This document shows, piece by piece, positions 22,639 to 31,862 of a DNA stretch of 64,000 nt (position 1 is the stretch's first letter; every line of letters begins with the position of its first letter). A model generated the notes under the pieces. It was given only the letters and a program-made list of their open reading frames with translations. It searched no databases and was not told the DNA's origin. The position numbers and the translations under genes are program-made. Source of the stretch: Acanthosepion pharaonis (taxonomy: Eukaryota; Mollusca; Cephalopoda; Sepiida; Sepiidae); the NCBI GenBank assembly GCA_903632075.3, contig CAHIKZ030005207.1, forward strand, positions 1,302,501 through 1,366,500, given 5' to 3'.

Positions 22639-22760
22639 TACGGGTGGTGTAATGGTTAATGGCTCGGAATTTTTAATCGGATGCCGTTCACTTACACGCC
22701 AATACCCTTGGTAAAGTTACGAATTCACCTCTTCTTCCTCAAACAATAGGTTAATTAGTA
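22639..22760 (+). mobile_element. tRNA-SINE (S1 family), partial
   Basis: GGGTGGTGTAATGGTTAATGG resembles the S1 head. GTTCACTTACACGCCAATACC and the GAATTCACCTCTTCTTC block match the S1 body order seen at 52548-52812. It begins about 7 bp after the 5S-like segment. The S1 tail is missing. Confidence 0.65.
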
Positions 22761-23229
22761 TGACTTGTATCGGTTGAGTTAGCTCGGATATTCATGAGTT
22801 TAGAACGCCAACCATAACAGTCTTGTATCAAGGACGGAAGGAGACATTGTGTATCAACATAGATTGTTGCTGAATGACCAAACAGTCTGGCCCCAGAGAT
22901 AGGTGGCCTGAAAAGTAGATCACTCGCGAGTTTTTGATTTCATTGCCAGCAGTTTCCTGCAAAGCGCATTTTGAGTTCGTAAGATTGTAGAAATATTATA
23001 AAGCTGTGGTTTAGTTGGATGTTGTCTCCAGATGTTAAGTTTAGCTCTCAGCATCCGAGTGTAGGTTTCATCAAGTTTAGACTAAGGCTTTAGTTAATGT
23101 CCAGTCAGTGGCACCATGCATCAACACCGCCCCTCAATAGAATCTCTGTTTCAGGTTGCCTGGTAAATCAGATTCTAGATTACATCCATTTTATTCTATT
23201 TATTTAGCTATCACTGCATACATCAGTAC
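22761..23229. other. no gene seen
   Basis: No recognised feature, though the right part may be unrecognised upstream sequence of the LINE at 23230. Confidence 0.4.
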
Positions 23230-23515
23230 CAATGCTATGGTACTCTAAAACCATCTAGGAAATGCTGCCAATGATGTCAATGCATCTAAAACTTAATTCA
23301 TATGCTCCGACCAACAAGGTTCAATACAAACTGTCTCCAGTGAATCAATAAACTCTGGCTAATCCTTTTACCTACCTAAGAAACGAGATAAATTCTACTA
23401 AAAAAAAAAAGATGTGAAAATTCGCATAGCTGAAACCCGGGCCGCTTTGAATAAAATAGATGTCATTTGGAAATCTGATCTACCAGACAACCTCAAGTGG
23501 AGATTCTTTCGGAAA
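23230..23515 (+). pseudogene. LINE reverse transcriptase fragment (family C)
   Basis: With shifts it reads AANDVNASKT near 23266, then PFTYLRNEINSTKK and KIRIAETRAALNKIDVIWKS near 23415-23475. This is the thumb-proximal region (GxxxN..KTE, then YLG, then R.AW.AL.KL..IWKS) of non-LTR polymerases. It stops abruptly where a local repeat begins. It is a dead fragment. Confidence 0.75.
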
Positions 23516-23519
23516 AAAA

Positions 23520-23640
23520 AATACGTTGAAAGAGTCAGATTGATAAATAAAAACTCAATTACTTCTTTAGAAATTTCTTTGTTTACGTTCGGATACGAAA
23601 CCGAGCAGATATAAACTTTAGAAAATCTGGGAAGGATATG
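23520..23640. repeat. local repeat, copy 1
   Basis: The ATTACTTCTTTAGAAATTTC..TTTGTTTACGTTC..GCAGATAT region matches 24500-24560 and partly 23880-23930. These three copies within about 1 kb form a local family. Confidence 0.55.
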
Positions 23641-23795
23641 TGTTTAGAAGAAACTATTTTGCTTTGTTTGATCGTGGACAAGTCAGTCTAAAGTTCGTCG
23701 AATCTAATGAAGGTTTCTCCTTCAAAGGATGCAGAAGGTACAAATCCTGCTGCAGTATGCATAACTTTCTTGAATAAGATTTCTCGTATATACAG

Positions 23796-23953
23796 GCGAA
23801 AATAAATAAATAAATAAATAGACTGTTTAATTAAAAACCGGAACGTCTACTCAGTTATGGGTATCTACTAAAAATATTTAGTGACAAAATCTGTCGGATT
23901 AATAAAAAAATCCATTACTTCCCATGGTCTTTTTACATATATATATATATATA
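23796..23953. repeat. (AAAT)n, local repeat copy 2, (TA)n
   Basis: AAAT units (about 23800-23820) precede GGAACGTCTACTCAG..TATCTAC..AAAAAATCCATTACTTC, which matches 24422-24508 in order. (TA)n follows at 23935-23953. Confidence 0.6.
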
Positions 23954-24282
23954 AGTGGATAGAGGGTGTGGCAGAGTAGTAAGACATTAGTGTCAATGGT
24001 GTCTTTATTTAGCGAATGTCTTACCATTAGGCAGGAGATATTTCTGCCGCAGGGTATAATGAATATAAATTTGTGATAGTATACATATAAATATTCGTCG
24101 GGCCAAGATAAGATTTTTAAAAATTTAATGTTTTATTCCGCCAGATTTTTGGATGTGGAAAAGACTATGAAAACTAGCCAGAAAATACATACATTTTGTG
24201 TTTTTTATATATACACACAAGTAATGAACATTTTATTTGTTAATCCGACATATTTTATCATATTAAAGAAAAATATGCACTC

Positions 24283-24350
24283 CCCGGCAGGATTCGAAAC
24301 TGCGATCCCCTATGGACAGAGTGAACCGTTGTCAGATCCGACATGCGCGG
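24283..24350 (-). repeat. tRNA-like SINE head
   Basis: On the minus strand GTTTCGAATCCTGCCGGGGA is a good B-box/T-arm sequence with GGATCTGACAACGG upstream in the anticodon-arm position. It is followed by an A-rich run. A complete cloverleaf is not convincing. Confidence 0.4.
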
Positions 24351-24399
24351 ATATTTTTCTTTTGACATTTCTCGAATATTCTAGCCGATAGACGAAATT

Positions 24400-24580
24400 A
24401 AATATACTGTTTAATATATAAGCGGAACGTTTACTCAAATACGAGTATCTACGATAAATAAATTTGAAAGTGATAAAACCGGTTTGATTAATAAAAAAAT
24501 CCATTACTACTTTGAAATATTGCTTTGTTTACATTTCAGTACAAAGCTGAGTAGATATTAAACAAATCGAGAAGTCTTTG
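24400..24580. repeat. local repeat, copy 3
   Basis: Longest copy of the local family: GGAACGTTTACTCAA..GAGTATCTACG, then AAAAAAATCCATTACTAC, then TTTGTTTACATTTCAGTAC..GAGTAGATATTA. Confidence 0.6.
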
Positions 24581-24627
24581 ACGAGAGGAATTTCGCTTAA
24601 AGGCACTATTCAACATTGGCCGAGTTC

Positions 24628-24684
24628 TTCATGGCTCAGTCGGTATAGAGCACGTCGGAGATATATATATATATATATATATAA
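24628..24684 (+). repeat. tRNA 5'-half-like sequence followed by (AT)n
   Basis: ATGGCTCAGTCGGTATAGAG carries a textbook A box (TGGCTCAGTCGG), but the sequence becomes (AT)n at 24661 before any T arm. It is therefore a truncated tRNA-derived element, not a tRNA gene. Confidence 0.6.
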
Positions 24685-25169
24685 TGTGTATGTACAAATG
24701 ATGCTGGAGTGAAGAGGATTTTGGAAATTCTCTTTCCTGGTCAAAGACTATCCTAACTGAAGTTTCCTCCTATTCCGAGTATTCAACTATCTTGACCAAA
24801 TACCCTTGAGCATTTTGCAGCGCCGTTCCTCACTCTCTCTCTATCTATCTGATCGCCTGTTTATTCATTATACCTGAAAAATCGTCTGGCTGTCCATTTC
24901 TAACAGCAGACCCGAGCGTTTCAGCCATCGGCCCTGCGGCAGCAGAATCTCTATGGATACTTGAGATAAAGAAGTTCAGCTCCCAAAATCCCATTTGAAT
25001 TAGGCACACAAAGCTGTGAATAAAATCGGAAACACTGCTTTTCATTCCGTTCTACCGCCTGTCTTTGATTCTCTCACCTGTACCATCAAGTGAGCCTACA
25101 CTTAATTATATGTGGAGAATGAAATGAAGAAATTGTATTGACTGTTATTAATAGCAATAATATTATATG
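24685..25169. other. no gene seen
   Basis: No recognised feature. A short CTCTCTCTATCTATCT run lies near 24831-24850. Confidence 0.4.
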
Positions 25170-25505
25170 CTACGAGGGTTAGTTAAGTTATCCGCAATTT
25201 CTCCATAGCCTATCTTTAGGTTTGCCATACTATACTGCCTTCTGCTCATGCGTGCTTAGAGTTGGTGTTATTGTGATCACGTGATCGAAGTTTAAGCTTG
25301 ATCACTCCTGTTTCCTTGCTGCTGTTAGATAATACGGCGACAGTGCACTACCGCGTAGAAGTGTGTATGAGTGGCACGAAGGAGGATCAGGACGCTCGTC
25401 AGACCCCACCACTGACGAGAAGATTCAGCAAGCTCGAGGGATGATAATAGCGAACCGTTCAGTTATTGTCCATGAGGTAACATGTTCTCTGCAGATTGGG
25501 TCACT
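25170..25505 (+). pseudogene. mariner-like element, 5' remnant
   Basis: TACGAGGGTTAGTTAAGTT at about 25171 resembles the terminal inverted repeat of mariner elements. About 190 bp further, VYEWHEGGSG then SDPTTDEKIQQARGMI and VHEVTCSLQI match the N-terminal helix-turn-helix linker of mariner transposases, with an internal deletion after YEWH. It ends at an A16 run near 25515. It is truncated before the catalytic domain. Confidence 0.7.
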
Positions 25506-25625
25506 CAGATATACAAAAAAAAAAAAAAAATCTAAAAAATACTTCAGCTTTATTTCACGAAATCCTCGATATTTTACAATCCTTTTCACGGGTCTGTCAA
25601 ATATGTGTACATGATTGATTTTGTC

Positions 25626-25711
25626 TATATTTCTGAGATGAGGTATTATGTACATTATTTATATTATTCGGACTATTGTTCTCATCTTTTGCGCCGTTTC
25701 GGCCGTTGTAC
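25626..25711 (-). mobile_element. S5 SINE tail, left piece split by the solo LTR
   Basis: Matches the tail seen at 34978-35080 (ATTTCTGAGATGAGGTATTA, then CGTTTCGGCCGTTGTAC). It stops at GTAC exactly where the LTR begins and resumes at 26478. Confidence 0.8.
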
Positions 25712-25880
25712 TGTAGACTCGTCTTTTTCTTACCTATCACCCCTAGCAACAGAACAGTATATATCTTACGCCTACGTACAGAAAACTCCAACCAATCTCA
25801 TTGGTTCATTACTGAAAGTTCACGTGCAAAAACGAAATTGCGCCAAAACTCAAGTGAGCCAATTTCGGACTTTCAGGACT

Positions 25881-25888
25881 TATAAAAG
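25881..25888 (+). promoter_or_regulatory. LTR TATA box
   Basis: TATAAAAG about 170 bp inside the LTR, followed by a plausible start region. It fits the U3/R boundary of the solo LTR. Confidence 0.5.
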
Positions 25889-26453
25889 TAAACGCCGACT
25901 GCTCCAAACAGTCAGTAACAAACACCCACAGAGAAATTGCCAACATACTCCACGTCACTCGAAATCACGATTACCGCGCAAAGATACATCAACGCTGACT
26001 CACTCACGATCAAAACTCAATCAACTCTGTGAACATCGATTCTCAAACATTGCTTATCTAAAGTGAATTATATTCACTACCTATTAAGTAAATATCAATG
26101 TGTGAACGACCTTAAAAAGATTACAGTCAAAGGTAGATCACTCCTTCAGAACTCCTTCTAAAAAGACACTTAATATCGACAAATACTAATATCAACACAA
26201 ACCTAAAAAGACTGTAAATGAACGAACAATTACAAAGAGACATTCTGAAATCTAAAACATCATACACATTTTGCCAACATATACCAATTATCCTGCTTGT
26301 ATATTGTTTTGAATTGTATATAAATGTTATATTAGTTTCTAATTGAATATGTCTCGTTCTTAATCGTATTTTAAATTTCGTTTATTTATTTGTTGTGGAT
26401 GCAGAAAGTCACGCAACCTACACAAATTCCTTCTGATTCTTTCAAGCATAATT

Positions 26454-26459
26454 AATAAA
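26454..26459 (+). promoter_or_regulatory. LTR polyadenylation signal
   Basis: AATAAA, 18 bp before the 3' end of the LTR. The short remaining distance would leave a very short U5, so an upstream signal may be the one used. Confidence 0.35.
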
Positions 26460-26477
26460 TTCTGCACATCCCCAACA

Positions 26478-26550
26478 GTACGCTCCGGCCTACTTCAGGT
26501 GGTTGGAATGTCGAACTGAACCCTTTATTTCGCTCACTGGTCTTTGTCTT
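26478..26550 (-). mobile_element. S5 SINE, right piece after the solo LTR
   Basis: Continues the element split at 25711: CGCTCCGGCC, CTTCAGGTGGTTGGAATGTC, then TTTATTTCGCTCACTGG, collinear with 35077-35140. Confidence 0.8.
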
Positions 26551-28025
26551 GTCTTGTTGGTCACTCTCGTACTAATGAGTTGACGTTCTCACACCAAAAA
26601 AATACTATCACTTATTTAAATACCGAGAAAGTTAGATGTTTGTTTCATCGAATCAAATAACCAAATTAAAAATCAATTTTAATTATATACGCACACGCAC
26701 GTTTTTCTTTTAGTCTATATACTGTAATGTAATCCCATTTTTTTTTTTTTTTAATCAAATAATCACCCAAAACTATGATTCCACTCAAATATGTTCCCTT
26801 AACGCGTACACAAAACAGAAATACGTGTTTCTCTGTAGAAATTACGCTATTAATCATGGGGACGATTTTAGTTTTCGTAGCATTAATAAACATACGAATT
26901 CCCACAATAAACATTAATTTCCCTTCAATACACCCTTCAAGCAGAGCCCAAATTAATTCATATAAATTATTTTCATGATTTAATTTCATCTGATTCCTCA
27001 CAAGCTCTCACAACCTAATCTATAATCCTGGCAATAATAGTCACAATAATAATAATAATTATACAGAAATTCCATTGATGAACATAATGAAGAAAAAAAT
27101 CAAGACACGTCATCATTAAAGAATGTTTTAATTCGGCTATCAAATGACTTCAACACTACGTAAAGAAAAATAATGAAACTGTATGGCAGGCAGAAGTTTC
27201 ATACAAAAACGGGAAATGATGTGGACATTATTGCACGTGAAGACTGTAATTGAATTGTTGTTGATAGTGTAGTAAGTTTAGGCCACAACAGCATCAAGAT
27301 TGACTGTAGGGGATATATGATGCGTACGGCGAGGTAGGGGCGTATTCAACAAAAAATCCAAAATTGCTTTTTTTTAGCAAATTATTCATTATATGACATG
27401 GAGCTGATTACACAATATCTCTAGTTCAATTTAGGTTTATAGTTCGTAACCATGCAATGAGATGAGGTAAAATAAACCCTAGATTTGTCTGCAGAATATC
27501 ATTACATATCGTTACACAATTATAGGGAAATCATTAAGGTATTTCGTCAAAAACATTTTATTTTTGGTCGTATATTAATTTAAAATATTACTTTTTACAA
27601 GCTTTAATTTTGAAATGGAATAAGATCATTCTAAATTTCAGAAATTCGCTATTGCCCATCAAAATGACTGAAATAGGCGATCTAAAAACAATGAAAATGA
27701 GACGTAACAAAGCGTAAACGAAATAGCCTCAGTTTGTTCAACTTTGCATTGTAGCCAAATTATTCTAAAATACTCCCAATAACAAAGAAAATGAAAAATA
27801 CCTAACAAATCAAATATGGCATCAAAAATTTATATTTTTATTTTGTTATGCAACTAAATAGATAAGGGTCAACAATGTTCTCGTAAGACTTGATATTACC
27901 TATAATAAATTCTTAATAAATATTATTATTGTTATTACTCAAATCTAAGATAATCTTACATTTAAAATTCCTTACGGCTAACCATGAAAAGAAATGTTGA
28001 TCAAAACTGCGTTCCACCCAGACAG
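26551..28025. other. no gene seen
   Basis: A+T-rich, with a T17 run near 26738 and a short (AAT)n near 27045. No recognised coding or repeat element. Confidence 0.5.
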
Positions 28026-28027
28026 CT

Positions 28028-28200
28028 TAAGAACCACTACTTTGTGGAAAATCCTGTCGTGAGACAGTTTCCGATTACTACAAGTCTATGGACGACCATC
28101 ATCTATCCTACACATCCTCGAAATCTATATTTAATTCGTCCTCTTAGTGCATACAATCTTATTCGGTACCCTCTACTTTGAGTGGCTCTTGGACCTTGTA
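28028..28200. repeat. dispersed repeat R7, copy 1
   Basis: AAGAACCACTACTTTGTG at the left, and CCCTCTACTTTGAGTGGCTC and TTGTA..GGTGAA at the right, match 37268-37412 in order. Two copies of an unclassified family. Confidence 0.6.
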
Positions 28201-28475
28201 TTGGGTGAACATATAGTAAAATTCAAACTGACCACTAAGACCAGGTTAAGAGGTGAGATTTTATAATCGTGAACAAAAAATGAGGGTATGTCACATAAAA
28301 CCTGTTGCTATTATAACAGCAAAAACATATGGAAACATACAGAACTTGCAGATGAAGATGACGATTGTAAACATCGTTTGTGACCCATTTCCACTTTACC
28401 CTGTTAATCTTCAGTTTCTACAATCTTGTCTTCATACATATCACTCACCTCATATATTACCATTTTAACACAGTT

Positions 28476-29055
28476 TCGTGTTTGTGTTTCGTGTATGCGT
28501 GTGTGTTTCGTGTGCGTGTGAGCGTTTCGTGTATGTATTCGCGTTTCGTGTATGTGTTCGCGTTTCGTGTATGTGTTCGTGTATGTGTTCGCGTTTCGTG
28601 TATGTGTTCGCGTTTCGTGTATGTGTTCGTGTATGTGTTCGCGTATGTGTTCGCGTTTCGTGTATGTGTTCGCGTATGTGTTCGCGTTTCGTGTATGTGT
28701 TCGCGTTTCGTGTATGTGTTCGCGTATGTGTTCGCGTTTCGTGTATGTGTTCGCGTTTCGTGTATGTGTTCGCGTATGTGTTCGCGTTTCGTGTATGTGT
28801 TCGCGTATGTGTTCGCGTTTCGTGTATGTGTTCGCGTATGTGTTCGCGTTTCGTGTATGTGTTCGCGTATGTGTTCGCGTTTCGTGTATGTGTTCGCGTA
28901 TGTGTGTTTCGTGTATGTGTTCGCGTATGTGTTCGCGTATGTGTTCGCGTATGTGTTCGCGTATGTGTTCGCGTATGTGTTCGCGTTTCGCGTATGTGTT
29001 CGCGTATGTGTTCGCGTTTCGTGTATGTGTTCGCGTATGTGTTCGCGTTTCGTGG
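28476..29055. repeat. minisatellite of 12-bp and 19-bp units
   Basis: The array mixes GTATGTGTTCGC (12 bp) with GTTTCGTGTATGTGTTCGC (19 bp: the same core plus GTTTCGT). Units alternate in blocks such as 19-12-19-12, with a pure 12-bp run near 28920-28985. Alternating purine-pyrimidine GT/CG steps could favour Z-DNA. Open frames of 170-230 codons cross it in several frames and are not genes. Confidence 0.95.
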
Positions 29056-30326
29056 TTTTCTGTTGTTAATTTTTGAGAGTTCCTGCATATTCCTTGAAGT
29101 TCAGCAAATACCTGATATTTGTTATCAATCGTTCATCTGAAGTTTTCTCGAATTAATTATCGCCTTCTACTCTACCTTGTATCGCAAAGCTTCATCACCG
29201 ACAGCCACTTTCGGCCAAGATGCTTAAGGTGGTGTTTCCTACTCTTCCATTTTGCGAATTCATCAAACAGCTTTAAAGTCTGATTTAAATTAATTCTTCA
29301 ACATTGACATAATTTCAATATTTGTATTGACCATTATTACATCTGCAACAAAACGTACAGCTAAACACAATCGATAATAATGTGGGAAATACACCGCGTG
29401 CAGTCCGCCCCCTCTACCCCCCTTAGCTACACCAGTGTCTTAATATTTAAAAAAAAGGTTTTGTAATTTTTCAACGCTATTTTGAAATTCATATTGCTGC
29501 TGTTCGTAAGAAGTTATTTTATTTTTTTTTTTTTTTTTTCAAGACATTTTTGAAGAATGGAAAAATGTATAGTTTCATGCCATTTTTGAGAGTGAAGCTT
29601 TTTTAAAAGATTTTTTTTTTTTGTATTTTAGCAACAGTTAGATTATTTTTGTATGTATATTTAAAAAAGAAATAATTATGAATTGTCGCCTATCGGAAGA
29701 ATAAGGTATGGTAATTCAATAAATCTTTAATTCAGAATAATTTAAAAAAAAAACTCATTCAAGGCAATTAAATATTTTACGACATCGAACAGTGAAGAAG
29801 ATAAAGAAATAATTAAATTCAAATGTATCATTTTACTATATTTTTTAATTTTTTTAAATTTTTTTATTTTATTTTATTTTATTTTTATTTTTATTTTTTT
29901 TTAGTGAATTCTTTTTTTAATATTTTTATTGTAAAAATAAAATTATTAGTTATACGAAGTTTAATAGTTTATAGAATAAAAATTGTATTCTAAAATTATT
30001 GGTTATATAAGGTTAAACGTAATTTATTTTTAAACTTAAATACTAATATCTTTGCTGTTGCTACATATTTCTTTAATATTTATTGCTAATTTTTCACGCA
30101 TTTTTAAGCCGGGGTGAAATTATATAAATTCGTTTTTTAACCTGTAACATCGCGAAATAACGAGCGTAAATAAACGTTATTTTCATTATAGTTTAGCTTA
30201 AAAGTACTTTTATGAAATTCAGTTAATCCTTAAATTAAACGAACTCACATTAAAACACATCTCTCGGACAAATAGTGGCTTTTTAGTTTTCAATGAAAAT
30301 ATGAAATGCTTCATAGATCGTGGGAT
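29056..30326. other. no gene seen; A+T-rich low complexity
   Basis: T runs near 29520 and 29610 and a T/A-rich block at about 29840-29905 (TTTTATT units). No recognised element. Confidence 0.5.
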
Positions 30327-30344
30327 TATATATATATATATATA
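30327..30344. repeat. (TA)n microsatellite
   Basis: Short TA run 34 bp before the perfect hairpin. Confidence 0.9.
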
Positions 30345-30377
30345 GTTTATATTTTTCATCTATAAATGGTGGTGCGA

Positions 30378-30414
30378 TGTGGGACTAGTGAACGGCACGT
30401 TCACTAGTCCCACA
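30378..30414. repeat. perfect 17-bp hairpin, 3-nt loop
   Basis: TGTGGGACTAGTGAACG (30378-30394), loop GCA, then its exact complement (30398-30414). Perfect pairing and a tight loop stand out in A+T-rich surroundings. The origin is unknown. Confidence 0.9.
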
Positions 30415-30775
30415 ATTATTTACGTAATTCTGTGACTTCCGTTAGTCCATCCCTCACGCTCTCTAAAATAGCCATATATTGACCGATCGAAACAAAATTT
30501 GGGGATGAAGTGCAAACGAGTAAAGGTTTAGAGAGTGCAGTTGGTTTTACTAGTGTGCGTAGCTTAGTACAATAAATTTATATTTTTATCTTATTGCAAG
30601 AAACGTTGGGTTTGTAAATCTTGAGACAAAAATGTTAGCGATAACTTCAACAATACTAAATACTGTGAAGACTTCAACACTTATTGCAAAAATAAATCTA
30701 GTCTTTTAAAAATTCAAACTTACGGAAATTATTAATGTTTCTGTCAATACAAATTAGTTTCAGGCTATTATCTTT

Positions 30776-30778
<3 letters not shown>

Positions 30779-30826
<48 letters not shown>

Positions 30827-30840
30827 TTATTATTATTATA
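30779..30840. repeat. (TA)n then (ATT)n microsatellite
   Basis: A TA run of about 44 bp is followed by ATT repeats. Confidence 0.95.
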
Positions 30841-31379
30841 AAACCGAAACATAACTTCAAAGAAGACCTTTCAATTATTGAAAAAATCGTTTTTTCGGAA
30901 ATCCGTAGCTGAATTTTATATAATAAAACGAAAATATTTTTGCATACACCCAGTATATGAAGGATAGTCTTACAAACATGTACGCATTCAGATATATAGA
31001 AACACCTAACTACAATTCGTTTCAGTTCTAATACGCCCGTTCTCCGTCATTCATTAACACGCGTACGTACGGGCGCGCAGAAAGTCGTCTCTTTTCTCTG
31101 CCTCAGTTTTCGACTTCCGACTGTTACCTCAATATAAACAAGCAAGACTTTCTCCTCCTCCCACTCCTCCTCTTCACTGCGGAATTCATTCACAATAAGC
31201 ATCTTCCATTCCCCTAGGAATATTTTCACTCTTCATCCAACCCTCATCTTTCACTTTCATTTTGCGGCTCAACCCCAGACCATCTCCCCTTTTTTTAGCT
31301 CTTTCTCCACATTCTCTTTTACTTTTCACTCTTTTATTCAGCTACCTTCCTCCTCGATGCCTCGTCCTCTTCACCTCCC
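30841..31379. other. no gene seen; CT-rich right half
   Basis: The right half (31100-31380) is pyrimidine-rich, with many CTCC and TTTC words, leading into the promoter-like segment. A minus-strand 60-codon frame there is Glu-rich because of this bias. Confidence 0.45.
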
Positions 31380-31415
31380 CCTTGTCTCCTTAGACTTAAA
31401 GTGTGGACAGTCACC

Positions 31416-31450
31416 GTCGCTATGGCAACCCTTTTCGACACCATAGAAAC
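31416..31450 (+). promoter_or_regulatory. paired RFX X-box motifs
   Basis: GTCGCTATGGCAAC (31416-31429) fits the X-box consensus GTHNYYATRRNAAC at every position. GACACCATAGAAAC (31437-31450) fits 13 of 14. The two starts are 21 bp apart, about two helical turns. RFX factors bind such sites, notably upstream of ciliary genes. They lie about 290 bp upstream of the ATG at 31720. Confidence 0.5.
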
Positions 31451-31604
31451 TCGGTTGTCAGCACAGGACAAAGGCCAAGCCCATTATGCGATGAATGCAG
31501 ACGAAATTAAGTATATTTAGCCGTCACCCAGTTATAGAGAAAACAGTCGAAAATAATAAGCGCTAGATGAGGTGCGTTGACAACGGCATCAACGCTAAAG
31601 CATG

Positions 31605-31700
31605 CCGGTAACTTCCGGTTGCGGCATCGCGACCGGAACCTTCACCAATACATTTTAATGCACAATTCAATGGTAGGTGATTGGGTGCGGCAAGCAGTTA
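31605..31700 (+). promoter_or_regulatory. ETS and CCAAT core-promoter cluster
   Basis: ACTTCCGG (31611-31618) is an inverted ETS/GABP site, and GACCGGAACC (31631-31640) is ETS-like. GATTGG (31679-31684) is an inverted CCAAT box. There is no TATA box. The segment is CpG-rich compared with its flanks. The architecture is that of a TATA-less housekeeping promoter. Confidence 0.4.
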
Positions 31701-31719
31701 ACTGGATTGCAGCGAAACA

Positions 31720-31779
31720 ATGGCGGCCGTAGGGAGTTTGAGTGATAACAGCAACTCGACAGATATGGCGGAAGAAGTG
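31720..31779 (+). CDS. possible first coding exon, partial
   Basis: ATG at 31720 lies in AACAATGGCGGCC, a good initiation context that also matches a YY1 5'-UTR motif. It opens MAAVGSLSDNSNSTDMAEEV, 20 codons ending in phase 0 at a possible donor GTTAGT (31780-31785). Without splicing the frame closes at TAG 31810-31812, giving 30 residues. X-box, ETS and CCAAT motifs sit upstream. The protein is not recognised and no second exon could be identified downstream. It may be a genuine gene start with a long first intron, or a chance frame in a CpG island. Confidence 0.3.
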
Positions 31780-31822
31780 GTTAGTAGAGAGACGAGACAG
31801 TCCCGTCTTTAGAGTTATCTAT

Positions 31823-31862
31823 GATATATATATATATATATATGTGAGGGAGAGAGAGAGGG
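31823..31862. repeat. (TA)n..(GA)n microsatellite
   Basis: TA run, short gap, then GA run. If the exon at 31720 is real, this is in its first intron. Confidence 0.9.

Larger units (their letters stand above)
25712..26477 (+). mobile_element. solo LTR, 766 bp, 4-bp target duplication
   Basis: The block starts TGTAGACTC and ends CCCAACA, giving the TG..CA termini of an LTR. It is flanked by GTAC on both sides (25708-25711 and 26478-26481). Removing one GTAC and the block restores the uninterrupted S5 sequence seen at 35070-35090. Inside are a TATA box (TATAAAAG, 25881-25888) and an AATAAA (26454-26459) near the 3' end, in the right order for U3-R-U5 on the + strand. CCAAT and its complement lie near 25790-25806. 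No internal retroelement genes remain. A 4-bp duplication fits Ty3/gypsy-type integrases best, but the superfamily is inference. Confidence 0.8.

Noticed and set aside
24628..24660. tRNA gene
   Set aside because: Only the 5' half with the A box is present. (AT)n replaces the rest, so no cloverleaf can form.
28380..29140. Overlapping frames of 170-230 codons on both strands
   Set aside because: All are readings of the GTATGTGTTCGC minisatellite. Several phases are open at once and no domain is present.
29170..29215. TGATGAAGCTTTGCGA on the minus strand as a ribozyme or PLE end
   Set aside because: The first C of the CTGA box is missing and no GAAAC box follows.
31047..31229. Minus-strand 60-codon frame divergent from the X-box region
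   Set aside because: Its Glu-rich composition follows from the local CT bias. No start context, splice site or recognisable motif supports it.
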